From positions 46,966 to 110,965 of the forward strand of contig NZ_PYMA01000018.1 of the NCBI RefSeq assembly GCF_003026495.1: a stretch of DNA of 64,000 bases, written 5' to 3'. This stretch comes from Photobacterium sanctipauli (GTDB lineage: Bacteria; Pseudomonadota; Gammaproteobacteria; Enterobacterales; Vibrionaceae). A model generated the notes under the pieces. That model saw nothing but the letters and a program-made list of their open reading frames with translations, ran no database searches and was not told the DNA's origin. This document shows, piece after piece, positions 1 to 8,036 of this stretch (position 1 is its first letter; each line of letters starts with the position of its first letter). Made by a program: the position numbers and the translations under genes.

Positions 1-453
1 GATACGTTGGATCAACAGCGCAAGACAGCGGATAAGGCCTTTGAGATACACCGTAAAGCCGGTACTCGGCATGGGCTCTCGGTAGCAATGGATGCGCTTG
101 ATTGTGATATCGAGGTGAGTCCTTGGTATCAAATGGATAAGCCTCCGGGGCCGTATCATATAGAAGTTATTGCTTGGAAGCGTAGCCATCCTGCCAATAA
201 GCGAAGTGTCGAACGGATGCTTTCCCGTATTGAACATACTAAGTCGGAACGGGACACGGTTGAGCTGATTGTGGCTCATGGTAATGAGTCAGGCTTTCGG
301 TTCTCTGGTATCGCTCAGGAAGGTGTGACCAATCATGATGACTCGGTGAATGGTGTATTACCACCATCACCGGTTTGTATCGGTTCTGTTTATTGGGGCG
401 GTGCAACACGGATGGTGGTTATAAGTGAAATGAATCCCGGAGCAACAGCATGA
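1..453 (+). CDS. Phage tail protein I (P2 gpI-like), 5'-partial
   Basis: The reading frame is open from base 1, and the first in-frame start-like codon (TTG at 7) lies inside the family's domain, so the true start is upstream of the window. The segment 'EIHRKAGTRHGLSVAMDAL' followed by a tryptophan-containing strand ('SPWYQM') and a turn with Pro-Gly-Pro is the pattern of P2 gpI, a baseplate protein joining the spike region to the tail fibre. The last codons overlap the next gene by 4 bases (ATGA), as is usual in tail operons. The assignment rests on motif pattern and position directly before the fibre gene. Confidence 0.7.
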   Translation, partial: DTLDQQRKTADKAFEIHRKAGTRHGLSVAMDALDCDIEVSPWYQMDKPPGPYHIEVIAWKRSHPANKRSVERMLSRIEHTKSERDTVELIVAHGNESGFRFSGIAQEGVTNHDDSVNGVLPPSPVCIGSVYWGGATRMVVISEMNPGATA

Positions 454-974
454 GTACACCGACGGTACAGTACACCAAGGCTGGATTGGCCGAGCTGATC
501 AGTGCGAAGAACCAAGGCATCAAAGGTGCGATCAAGTGGATCGGCGCGGGTAATCGTAGTTATACGCCGAGTGTTGATCAGACTCGGTTGAGTAACGAGA
601 AGCAACGAGAGTTGATTACGGATTGGGAAGAGTTAAGTCCAACTCAGCTACGTATGGGCGCGGTATTCAAAGGCAGTTTGGAATATGAGGTGAGGGAAGT
701 CGGGTTCTTTTTAGAGTCCGGTACATTGCTGGCTGTTTATTCGGTACCAAACACGCTGCTCACCTATAAATCAGCGAATGCCAGTTGGCTGCAGAAGTTT
801 ACTCTCGATATTTCTCCGTTGCCTACTGACAGCGTTAGCGTGGTGCTCGGCGCCGAGAATATAAACCTCTTCCTGGCTGAAGAACTCGCCATCATGGGGA
901 CGGCTCAGATTGGCAATATGGCCCGACATGTGGAGTTGCTGCTCCGGGTGAATGAACTGGAAAAGCAAGGTTAG
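450..974 (+). CDS. Phage tail fibre/collar protein, N-terminal attachment domain type
   Basis: A 174-aa protein matching the N-terminal domain of P2-like tail fibre proteins (gpH type, 'phage tail-collar fibre' family). These have a conserved core of a Gly-rich turn after a short helix, 'GAVFKGSLEYEVREVGFFL', then a strand ending in 'LLAVYS'. Here the protein is only the attachment domain and ends in a short helical tail (about residues 150-174). The receptor-binding part appears to be the separate next gene. The ATG overlaps the stop of protein I (ATGA), which suggests translational coupling. It probably links the baseplate to the fibre shaft. Confidence 0.75.
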   Translation: MSTPTVQYTKAGLAELISAKNQGIKGAIKWIGAGNRSYTPSVDQTRLSNEKQRELITDWEELSPTQLRMGAVFKGSLEYEVREVGFFLESGTLLAVYSVPNTLLTYKSANASWLQKFTLDISPLPTDSVSVVLGAENINLFLAEELAIMGTAQIGNMARHVELLLRVNELEKQG

Positions 975-1011
975 TTGGCTGGCATTAATTCGATAATTGG
1001 AAATCAGGCAT

Positions 1012-1779
1012 ATGAGTATTGAGCAACAGATCGGGGCGCTGGTTGAAGCGTCGAATGATTTGACTAAGGTGGTGAATGGGAAGGTTGGGGAGATTGATAA
1101 GAAGATAGATAATGCGGTTAATGAGATTACAGAGACTATTACTGCTAATAATGTCGTTACGTATTATGTTGACGCTGAAAATGGAAGTGATTCGAACAGT
1201 GGCGCGTCTGGGTCACCTTTAAAAACTCTAAAGAGAGCAATGCAATTATGTCCAACAGGTTCGTATGCCAAAATCTATATTAAGAGATCACAGAGGCATT
1301 TACTTGAAAGTAATGTTCGTTGTTATGCTTTGTCTGTAGAAGTAATTCCTTGGGGGTCGAACACTGATACCACGGGAAGTGTTCACTATGATGAAACCAC
1401 TCCAGTCATTATGTGGAATGCAACTGTAACTGCAAGTGGCGGTATGATGTTCGGCACATTTAAAGCTAGCTTGATTATTGAAGTTGGACGAGAAGGTGCT
1501 CTCGAATACTATGCGTCAGCAGGTAAATTTACTCTAGCTCGTAGTAAAATCGTTATCGATAGGCCAACCAGCCATCCTTTCATTGGTTCAAATTATGACT
1601 ATTTGAATGTAGTTAAAGTTTCTCTACGCGATGCGACAATAGAGCAAATCTCTGGGTTTCTTACAAGGCGTGGGTGTATTTTATCAGCAGATGCAGTGAC
1701 AGGGGCATCTACGATTGAAGAGCTAGTTTTAGGTGCGACTCGTGATAACACTCTAACCAACATGCAATTTGCATCCTAA
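1012..1779 (+). CDS. Putative tail fibre / receptor-binding protein with beta-helix-like start
   Basis: A 255-aa protein using the ATG at 1012; an upstream TTG at 997 has no better ribosome site. Residues 1-45 form a helical or coiled segment rich in Lys, Asp and Val. Then comes 'YYVDAENGSDSNSGASGSP' followed by 'KTLKRAM', the typical opening of pectate-lyase-like beta-helix spikes that read polysaccharide. Base composition is visibly more A/T-rich than in the neighbouring tail genes, as expected for a frequently exchanged host-range module. No catalytic residues can be assigned. It lies between the fibre attachment gene and a small fibre-assembly-type gene. An adhesin function is inferred from position and fold pattern. 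Confidence 0.6.
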   Translation: MSIEQQIGALVEASNDLTKVVNGKVGEIDKKIDNAVNEITETITANNVVTYYVDAENGSDSNSGASGSPLKTLKRAMQLCPTGSYAKIYIKRSQRHLLESNVRCYALSVEVIPWGSNTDTTGSVHYDETTPVIMWNATVTASGGMMFGTFKASLIIEVGREGALEYYASAGKFTLARSKIVIDRPTSHPFIGSNYDYLNVVKVSLRDATIEQISGFLTRRGCILSADAVTGASTIEELVLGATRDNTLTNMQFAS

Positions 1780-1792
1780 TGAAGAGGCTACA

Positions 1793-2068
1793 ATGATAAT
1801 TTCATTTTCATATAATGGGGATTCGTATTCAAATTGGAATACAGAAAGTGAAGAGTTTCAAAGATTGAATATTCCCAACGAGGAAAAGGTTAGGATTATA
1901 TCGGAACAGAGTTTGACTAATGTGCTTCAGGCGAGAAAGGTGGCTTATCAAAAAGAATCAGATCCACTTTACCTTGAATGGCAATACGATCAATCTCCAG
2001 AGTCAGAAACAGCTTGGCGAGATAAAGTCGCTGAGATAAAAGCCCGTTACCCATTACCGACAGAATGA
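1793..2068 (+). CDS. Small tail fibre assembly-type protein
   Basis: A 91-aa protein starting at ATG 1793, preceded at good spacing by GAAGAGG (1781-1787). The C-terminal half ('ESDPLYLEWQYDQSPESE' then 'WRDKVAEIKARYP') is a recurrent motif of small proteins encoded directly after tail fibre genes in Vibrio and related phages. These are usually annotated as tail fibre assembly or chaperone proteins. The gene is A/T-rich like the fibre gene, so the two probably travel as one host-range cassette. A strong terminator follows within 15 bases. Confidence 0.55.
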   Translation: MIISFSYNGDSYSNWNTESEEFQRLNIPNEEKVRIISEQSLTNVLQARKVAYQKESDPLYLEWQYDQSPESETAWRDKVAEIKARYPLPTE

Positions 2069-2079
2069 CAATTCTAACG

Positions 2080-2098
2080 CCGCATCAGCGGTTTTTTT
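2080..2098 (+). terminator. Rho-independent terminator after fibre module
   Basis: CCGC stem, ATCA loop, GCGG stem and seven T. It separates the fibre cassette from the sheath/tube operon. Confidence 0.8.
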
Positions 2099-2140
2099 GT
2101 ACCTAAATTCCAACCTTATTGATCTCCTGCAGGAACAACT

Positions 2141-2332
2141 ATGGCAACCCAAAAGCAACTTGGGGTGCAGGATTACCCGATCCTGAAACCTTTCCGTCTT
2201 AATGGCCGATGGTATTTCCCATCCGATAAAACCATTTCCCTAAAACCTGCGCAGACGCCTTTTTTGCTGAAGAACGGCAAGATTGGTCTGGCTGAGCAGG
2301 CTACACAAGTTAAACAAGAGGTGATCAAATAA
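2141..2332 (+). CDS. Small phage protein upstream of the tail sheath gene
   Basis: A 63-aa protein of unknown function, preceded by a GCAGGAAC ribosome site. The sequence 'YPILKPFRLNGRWYFP' looks like a small all-beta fold. Its stop overlaps the ATG of the sheath gene by one base (TAATG), so it is very likely co-translated with the sheath. Short proteins at this position occur in K139-like and other P2-type phages. No specific role can be assigned. Confidence 0.6.
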   Translation: MATQKQLGVQDYPILKPFRLNGRWYFPSDKTISLKPAQTPFLLKNGKIGLAEQATQVKQEVIK

Positions 2333-3507
2333 TGGCAACCCTTGCACCAATTCAGGATTTTGAGCTTAACGGAGTTGAAGTTAATACCATTGAGCCGCTA
2401 CCAAGTATGGGGCCGCTTGCGCTGCAGGTGGTTCATTTGGTCGGTACTGCGCCGGATAAACGCGGGACGATTGCTTATAACGAGCCGACTCGTCTCTGGA
2501 ATTACTCCGATGCCATGATGGCGCTAGATAGTAAAGGTGATCGCCAAGGGACTCTGCCTAATGTGGTTCGCTATCTGCTGGAGTACGTGAAGTGCATCCT
2601 TTATGTGACGGTTGTACAAGATCATACCGATGATGCGACAACTGAATCCAATGTGATTGGCGGTGTAGATTCCGGTACTGGCGCAATAAAAGGCCTCGAG
2701 ACCGTAAAAGGTTGTCCTGAGACACCAACGATTATTGCCGCCCCTGGCTTTAGCTCTAAACCTATTGGGCAGAAGCTAGCACTGATGGGGCGTGATGTTC
2801 GCTGTCGTTCGGTGCTGGATGGGCCTAATACAAACGATATGGCTGCAGCAGAGCTTGCGGCTGAATTTGGCGCAGAAGGAACGGGTGAGGATAAAGTTAG
2901 TATTATCGATCCTTGGTTTCTTAAGACTTATGACGGTGCCCAGCTATTGATGCCTGCTTCGATTGCGCTGGTGGCGGCGATGGCTTCTGTGGATGGTTGG
3001 GTTAGCCCTCAAAACCGTTCGGTACTTTGTGATGAAACTGCCCGTAACGTGTCGTACAAGATCAATGATAAAACCACTCAGGCCAACTTCCTCAATAAGC
3101 ACGGTGTTGTGACCATTGCCCGTACCCGTATGGGCGGTTATTCGATCATTGGAAACCGAACCAATACCGGGCGCTTTATTTCTCATGTTGGCCTTGAAGA
3201 TTTGATGGCGCGAAAGCTGGAAGAAACCAGTCAGCCGTTAATGGGCAAACAGCTCACAGAGGAGTTTATGCAGCAGGTGATTGATCGTCTGACCAATTGG
3301 GGACAAGACCTGGTTGCTCAGGGTGTGATTCCTGTATTCAAAGCCTTCTTGCACCCAAGTAAGAACAATCTTGAGACCTACAGCTCTGGCCGTTGGTTCT
3401 TGTGCGTTAACTATGGCCGTTACTCACCGAATGAACACATGGTGTATGAGATGAGTGTCGATAATGGCTTGATTACAGCTTGGCTTGAGGAGGTGGTAAA
3501 TGGCTGA
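2332..3507 (+). CDS. Contractile tail sheath protein (P2 FI-like)
   Basis: A 391-aa protein, the usual length for P2-type sheaths. An N-terminal domain with 'GVEVNTIEPL' leads to the central region, 'RSVLCDETARNVSY', and a C-terminal domain containing 'FKAFLHPSKNNLETYSSG' and 'RWFLCVNYGRYSPNEHM'. These are characteristic of the FI sheath family. It polymerises around the tail tube and contracts on infection. The stop overlaps the tube gene start by 8 bases (GGAGGTGGTAAATG), so the sheath's last codons supply the tube gene's ribosome site. Confidence 0.9.
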   Translation: MATLAPIQDFELNGVEVNTIEPLPSMGPLALQVVHLVGTAPDKRGTIAYNEPTRLWNYSDAMMALDSKGDRQGTLPNVVRYLLEYVKCILYVTVVQDHTDDATTESNVIGGVDSGTGAIKGLETVKGCPETPTIIAAPGFSSKPIGQKLALMGRDVRCRSVLDGPNTNDMAAAELAAEFGAEGTGEDKVSIIDPWFLKTYDGAQLLMPASIALVAAMASVDGWVSPQNRSVLCDETARNVSYKINDKTTQANFLNKHGVVTIARTRMGGYSIIGNRTNTGRFISHVGLEDLMARKLEETSQPLMGKQLTEEFMQQVIDRLTNWGQDLVAQGVIPVFKAFLHPSKNNLETYSSGRWFLCVNYGRYSPNEHMVYEMSVDNGLITAWLEEVVNG

Positions 3508-3991
3508 TCGTATCCGTATGCGGATTAAGGCACAGGTTGAATCTGTGCCTTTGATGAATGAGATCGTTGATTTCACGCCGCCAGAAATCAAAGCCAAACT
3601 AGCCAACAACGAAGGCTCGTTTGTTGTCTCGGAAGATACCGTTGGGCTGGAGAAGCTAAGTTGGTCGCTCAAGGTGCGCGGTGAACATGGTGCGCTTTCT
3701 AAAGCGCTGGGTAAGTTCACCATGGGCAATGCTCAGGTGAATGTGACCGAGAAAGGCAAAAGCACGGAAGGTGTGGCGTATGTTGAGGAGTATTCAATGT
3801 ACGGGCCAATCACTGGGATCAAGAAAGATCCTGTGAAAATGGGTGAGAAGCCGACCGTTACTATCGAAGGTACCTGTAAGGCGTATACCCAACGTGATAC
3901 CGGCACTGTTGTTCATGACATCAATGTAAACACCGGGAAAACCATTGTCGGTGGTGCCGATTTGATGGGTGAGGCGGGGATAAGCCTGTAG
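3500..3991 (+). CDS. Major tail tube protein (P2 FII-like)
   Basis: A 163-aa protein, directly after the sheath and overlapping it by 8 bases. It has a beta-rich sequence with 'GLEKLSWSLKVRGEHGALS' and the C-terminal 'INVNTGKTIVGGADLM', typical of FII tube proteins (about 170 aa in P2). It forms the inner tube through which DNA passes. A strong terminator follows 22 bases after the stop. High-level tube and sheath expression as a sub-operon is a reasonable inference. Confidence 0.88.
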   Translation: MADRIRMRIKAQVESVPLMNEIVDFTPPEIKAKLANNEGSFVVSEDTVGLEKLSWSLKVRGEHGALSKALGKFTMGNAQVNVTEKGKSTEGVAYVEEYSMYGPITGIKKDPVKMGEKPTVTIEGTCKAYTQRDTGTVVHDINVNTGKTIVGGADLMGEAGISL

Positions 3992-4012
3992 TTGTTTTTC
4001 GTTTAGTTGATA

Positions 4013-4034
4013 AGCGCCTGAGGGCGCTTTTTTT
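4013..4034 (+). terminator. Rho-independent terminator after tail tube gene
   Basis: AGCGCC stem, TGAG loop, GGCGCT stem and six further T. Confidence 0.85.
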
Positions 4035-4048
4035 GTATCGGAATTTCC

Positions 4049-4618
4049 ATGAAAAAGACCACTAAGCTGCCGTTTTACAACCGAAACGATAACCATGAAA
4101 TTGAAATCAAGCCTATTTCTCTGGGGGGGTTCCGACAGCTTCCTTATGTCAATCTTGGGGTAGATAAAGAGCTGAGTCCTTCTGAGTTGTTCCAGCAACT
4201 TAAAGCGATGATCTTGGCCTGTACCGATATCTCCAAGGAGGAATTTGAAGAGCTGTCAGCGCCTGATTTCACTCAGCTACATGAAGATATTCGAGCTTTT
4301 ATCTTGAAGCCATCCGATGAGATTCAAGAGAAGCGACTGACTGGTTCTGATTTTGAGTTTGATTTGCTGTTCCCATTCACTAATGAGCTTGGCGAGAGTA
4401 TTTCACATATCAAGTTCGTTGTTCCTAAGGTCAAACACTCGGAAGCGCTTGCGGAAATCACGGATGACATCGAGCAAGAGAACTTCATGTTCCGTGTTGT
4501 TTGTAACCTCGATACACCTGATATGGATGCGATGGCGCTGAATGACTACCTGGCTATCAAGCCTCAGGTCGGCGCTTTTTTTCAACTGTCGGGGGATTAC
4601 TTTCGCCCAACGATGTAG
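4049..4618 (+). CDS. Tail assembly chaperone (P2 gpE-like)
   Basis: A 189-aa protein between the tube and tape-measure genes, the position of P2 gene E. It is acidic and helical, with 'ISLGGFRQLPYVNLG' near the start and a C-terminal domain ending shortly after the run GCT TTT TTT (T7 at 4576-4582). The T7 heptamer in the frame T_TTT_TTT lets ribosomes move to -1 and make a longer product (see the companion entry). It binds the tape measure during tail assembly. It is longer than P2 gpE (about 90 aa), with an extra region of roughly 80 residues (about 75-150). Confidence 0.75.
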   Translation: MKKTTKLPFYNRNDNHEIEIKPISLGGFRQLPYVNLGVDKELSPSELFQQLKAMILACTDISKEEFEELSAPDFTQLHEDIRAFILKPSDEIQEKRLTGSDFEFDLLFPFTNELGESISHIKFVVPKVKHSEALAEITDDIEQENFMFRVVCNLDTPDMDAMALNDYLAIKPQVGAFFQLSGDYFRPTM

Positions 4619-4743
4619 AAGCGCTCATTGATTTAATCCCTATGCACCGTAATACCTCTGAGAGTGAACTGCGAGAGTGGCCACAAGATCAGGCGATGCG
4701 GCGCTACGAATTGATTCTTTCTAAGCTCGGGGTGAAACGATGA
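4049..4743 (+). CDS. Tail assembly chaperone frameshift product (P2 gpE+E'-like, -1 at 4582)
   Basis: The zero-frame product stops at 4618. The -1 frame is open from the T7 slip site through 4740 and ends in TGA at 4741-4743, overlapping the tape-measure ATG (4740) as ATGA. Reading T_TTT_TTT (4576-4582) with a -1 slip gives 178 aa of E plus 53 aa ('...NDVEALIDLIPMHRN' through 'YELILSKLGVKR'), about 231 aa. The extension has no ribosome site of its own and is coding-like. An E/E' -1 frameshift is established for P2 and conserved in tailed phages. Its occurrence here is inferred from the slip sequence, frame and position. Confidence 0.75.
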
Positions 4744-7442
4744 GCGAAAAGATCAGCTTTGTCCTTGATGCTACCGTAAAGGGCACCAAGGATATTGTTT
4801 CGACTACTACGGCTACAGAGCGCCTGACAGCAGCGTTGGAAGAGCAGCGTGGTGAGGTGAAGTCTCTTAATACTCAGCTCCGTGAAGTTAAAGGGTTTGA
4901 GTCTGTCAGTAGTCGAGCTGCAAAACTGGCCAAGCAGGTTACTGACGCCAAGGCATCTATGAATGCGCTTGGTATTGAGATGGAAGAGAATAAGCAGAAG
5001 ACATCTCATTTACGTGGCGAGTACGGCATTACCCAGGCTGAAATCCGAAGCCTAAACCAGCAAATGAAAAAAGCCTCTGGTGAAGGGGCTCAACAGCTCA
5101 AGTTGAAACTTAATGAAGCCAATAAGCGACTTCAGTCGTTAAATTCGCAGATTCACCATGGCAAGGTTCGAACGACTGAATTAGGTGCGGCTTATAAAAA
5201 GGCGTCAGGGAAGGTTGATTCTCTAACTGATCGCCAGACGAAACAACAGAACCGCTTGCAGAGCTTGGGTGATGCCCTGAAGAAAGCCGGTATTAGTACC
5301 GATAGGCTCGGTGACGAGCAAAAGCGTTTGCAGTCCCAAACTGAGAAATCAACGGCGGCTCTTGAGAAGCAGAATCGTCGGCTCAAGGAAATGCAGACCA
5401 TCCAAGGTCGCATTGATGCTAGAAAAGCAAAGCTTGGTGAGATAGGCAGTCAGGCAACGAGTTTAGCGATGGCCGCGGCGCCGTTGGCTGGCACTATGTG
5501 GTCTGCGATGAAGAACGAAAGCTCATTTGCTGATGTCAGCAAAGTTGTGGACATGACACCGGAGCAGTCTGCTCAGCTGCGTTCTTGGGCGCTGAAAACA
5601 TCCACAGATACGCCGATGAGTGCCAATGATATTAATGCGATGCTTGCGGCTGGTGGCCAGAGTGGGATTCAAGACATTAGTGAGCTGAAAAGCTTTGTAC
5701 TTGATTCCGCAAAGATGGGTGTGGCTTTTGATATGGAAGCCGGACAAGCCGGTGAAACCTTGGCGGTGTTTAAGGCTGCGATGGGGCTTGATCAGCAAGG
5801 AGCCTTAGGCCTCGCTGGACTTGCCAACCACCTTTCCAATAACTCCAACTCAAAAGCGAAAGACATTGCTGGCGTTATGGCTCGGCAGGGAGCAACCGCA
5901 AAAACGGCGGGCTTTTCTGTTAATGAATCTGCTGCTTTGGCTTCAGCCATGCTTTCAACCGGTATGGGGGAAGAGCGTGCGTCTACCGCCCTTAAGAATA
6001 TTTCTGGCCGTCTGACCTTAGGTGACGCAGCCAGTGGAACCCAGAAAAAAGCAATGACTGCATTGGGCTTGGATGCTGGTGATATTGCCAGTTCTATGCA
6101 GCAAGACGCTTCGGGTACGTTGTTGGAAGTGCTCGAAGCGATTAAAGATGCACCTATTGAAGAGCAGAGCGCATTGATCAGTCAGATCTTTGGTGAAGAG
6201 GCCAAAGGTGCTGTGGCGGCGCTGGCGGGAAACACTCAGAACTTTACCAAAGCCCTGAAACTTGCCAAGCAGGGACAAGATGTTCATATCGAATCCCTTC
6301 AAAAAGAATACGAGACTCGAGTCAGTACGTCTGAAAATGGCGTAGATATGTTCGTCAATAAAGTGAGCCGTTTGAGTGTTGTCATTGGCACCGCTTTGTT
6401 ACCGGCATTGAATTGGGTGCTCGAACCTCTGGGTAAGGGCGTGGATATGCTGGCTGACTTTGCTGAGGCTAATCAGGGCGTTGCCGCTGCTGTAGGTATT
6501 GGTATTGCTGCATTTATCGGCCTTAAAGGTGTATTGCTTGCCGGGAAAGCTGCCTCACTTATCTTTGGTAATACGTTGGATAAGTCCCGATTGTTTCGAA
6601 AGGGGCTAAATAGGGAAACCAAGGAGGGTGGCCGGATTGCTGCAATGGCGGCTAAACAGTGGCGAAATCTGAATGCTGCGGTGGCTTCGAGTCGTGGCCC
6701 TAGGAATGGCAGGGCCGGTGGACTGACTAGTGGAGGTCGGAAACGGGCTCGTCCATCACGCTCTAGACGGCGGGGGCGAGGCTTAGCAGGGTTGGCTCGT
6801 TCGGTATTGGATAACCGATATGTTCAGCCAAAAGGGGCGGCTTTAGCGATGGCCGGCTCTGGTATTGCGATGATGCCAATGAATGCGATGGCTGCAGATG
6901 CCATTGAGATTGGTGGTGATGTGGCCGATACCTTGGGTAAAGCTGGGCTTGCTCGTGTATTAAAGCCACTTGGTCTGACTATGAATGCTGTCTCTGCGGT
7001 TGAAGGCATTGCCAATGGCAATATGGAGCAGAGCGGTGAGGCTTTGGGTGATATTGGTGGTTCATTAGGTGGTGGCGCACTAGGCGCAGCACTTGGGACT
7101 ATGATATTGCCCGGCATTGGTACTGCGATAGGTGGCTTAATTGGCTCTATAGGTGGCGGTATGGGTGGCGAGATGTTGGGTGGTTGGTTTGGCCGCAAAC
7201 TCGACTCGCCCGAGCAAGTTGCCACAAAGGTTGATGCTGTTCAGCAGAAAGAAGCTCAGGCTAGGCAACAACCTCAAGTGACATTTTCCCCTCAGATTCA
7301 AATCACCGGTGCTCAAGGTCAAGATGAGCAAGTCATTGCGAAAGAGGTCACTCGCCAGATGGATCAGCAATTTGCTTACCTGATGGGTGAGAACACGCTT
7401 TCGACTCAGTTGGGTTATGCCGCTATCGATCGGGATAGTTAG
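4740..7442 (+). CDS. Tail tape measure protein (P2 gpT-like)
   Basis: A 900-aa protein whose length sets tail length. Residues 1-240 are coiled-coil (Lys/Gln/Leu heptads). Residues about 245-560 form the conserved TP901-type tape-measure domain ('FADVSKVVDMTPEQ', 'GFSVNESAALASAMLSTGM'). Hydrophobic segments lie at about 580-630 and in a Gly-rich 740-830 stretch. An unusual Arg/Gly-rich insert occupies about 645-690 ('GGRKRARPSRSRRRGRG'). The start overlaps the E' stop (ATGA). It runs the length of the tail tube and may help DNA cross the inner membrane. Confidence 0.88.
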   Translation: MSEKISFVLDATVKGTKDIVSTTTATERLTAALEEQRGEVKSLNTQLREVKGFESVSSRAAKLAKQVTDAKASMNALGIEMEENKQKTSHLRGEYGITQAEIRSLNQQMKKASGEGAQQLKLKLNEANKRLQSLNSQIHHGKVRTTELGAAYKKASGKVDSLTDRQTKQQNRLQSLGDALKKAGISTDRLGDEQKRLQSQTEKSTAALEKQNRRLKEMQTIQGRIDARKAKLGEIGSQATSLAMAAAPLAGTMWSAMKNESSFADVSKVVDMTPEQSAQLRSWALKTSTDTPMSANDINAMLAAGGQSGIQDISELKSFVLDSAKMGVAFDMEAGQAGETLAVFKAAMGLDQQGALGLAGLANHLSNNSNSKAKDIAGVMARQGATAKTAGFSVNESAALASAMLSTGMGEERASTALKNISGRLTLGDAASGTQKKAMTALGLDAGDIASSMQQDASGTLLEVLEAIKDAPIEEQSALISQIFGEEAKGAVAALAGNTQNFTKALKLAKQGQDVHIESLQKEYETRVSTSENGVDMFVNKVSRLSVVIGTALLPALNWVLEPLGKGVDMLADFAEANQGVAAAVGIGIAAFIGLKGVLLAGKAASLIFGNTLDKSRLFRKGLNRETKEGGRIAAMAAKQWRNLNAAVASSRGPRNGRAGGLTSGGRKRARPSRSRRRGRGLAGLARSVLDNRYVQPKGAALAMAGSGIAMMPMNAMAADAIEIGGDVADTLGKAGLARVLKPLGLTMNAVSAVEGIANGNMEQSGEALGDIGGSLGGGALGAALGTMILPGIGTAIGGLIGSIGGGMGGEMLGGWFGRKLDSPEQVATKVDAVQQKEAQARQQPQVTFSPQIQITGAQGQDEQVIAKEVTRQMDQQFAYLMGENTLSTQLGYAAIDRDS

Positions 7443-7467
7443 GTGCTCGAGATAATAAGGGTTCACT

Positions 7468-7836
7468 ATGCATCATTTAGTTATTGGTGAGTTTGTTTTT
7501 GCTGTGGGGAATAAAACGCCTATTAGTAAGTTCGAGCGTACTTCTCCAGGCGCGTTCTCTGAAGTGGGTTTGATAGATGATGCTCGGTCGGAAAGGACTG
7601 GGCGCCCACTTGAGACCATCGATATTAGTGGGAAATGGCTGCAATACGGGGCTCATGAGTCAGTTGAGGCGATCCGGAACTTGATTGAAGAACCTCAGCA
7701 AGTGAGTGACGGGCAGGGGCGTAATTTAGGTCGCTGGACGATTCAGCAGCTTAAAGAAGGTAAATCATCGCTGGTACATGATGGTCGAGCGATGGTGACG
7801 GATATTACTCTGCAGCTGAAGGAGTATCGCGGGTGA
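7468..7836 (+). CDS. Phage tail protein U (P2 gpU-like)
   Basis: A 122-aa protein directly after the tape measure, as in P2 (T-U-X-D). 'LGRWTIQQLKEGKSSLVHD' and 'MVTDITLQLKEY' are the C-terminal signature of gpU-type tail terminator or completion proteins. Preceded by an AATAAGGG ribosome site. The stop overlaps the next start (GTGA), so it is coupled to gpX. Confidence 0.82.
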   Translation: MHHLVIGEFVFAVGNKTPISKFERTSPGAFSEVGLIDDARSERTGRPLETIDISGKWLQYGAHESVEAIRNLIEEPQQVSDGQGRNLGRWTIQQLKEGKSSLVHDGRAMVTDITLQLKEYRG

Positions 7837-8036
7837 AGGTCAATGCGAAGGCCGGAGAACTGATCACTGACTTGTTGTATCGGCATACCGGGCAAGATAA
7901 CGATCAGCTTGAGCAGGCGTTTTATCAATTGAACCCACACGTTCGTGATGAGGTTTTCCAGCAAAATACCATTGTGGTTCTACCTGATGTGAAATCAGCG
8001 CCAAAACTCAAAACAGTCACTAAGTCATGGGATTAA
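7833..8036 (+). CDS. Phage tail protein X (P2 gpX-like, LysM-type)
   Basis: A 67-aa protein with GTG start at 7833, inside the end of gpU. 'LITDLLYRHTG' ... 'FYQLNPHV' ... 'NTIVVLPD' is the short LysM-like fold of P2 gpX. In other systems this fold sits at the base of the spike and may contact peptidoglycan. Its stop overlaps the gpD start region. Confidence 0.82.
   Translation: MKVNAKAGELITDLLYRHTGQDNDQLEQAFYQLNPHVRDEVFQQNTIVVLPDVKSAPKLKTVTKSWD

Noticed and set aside
6824..7225. Long Pro/Ala-rich frame on the minus strand inside the tape measure gene
   Set aside because: It is the complement of the Gly-rich tape-measure segment; the low-complexity composition explains the lack of stops.
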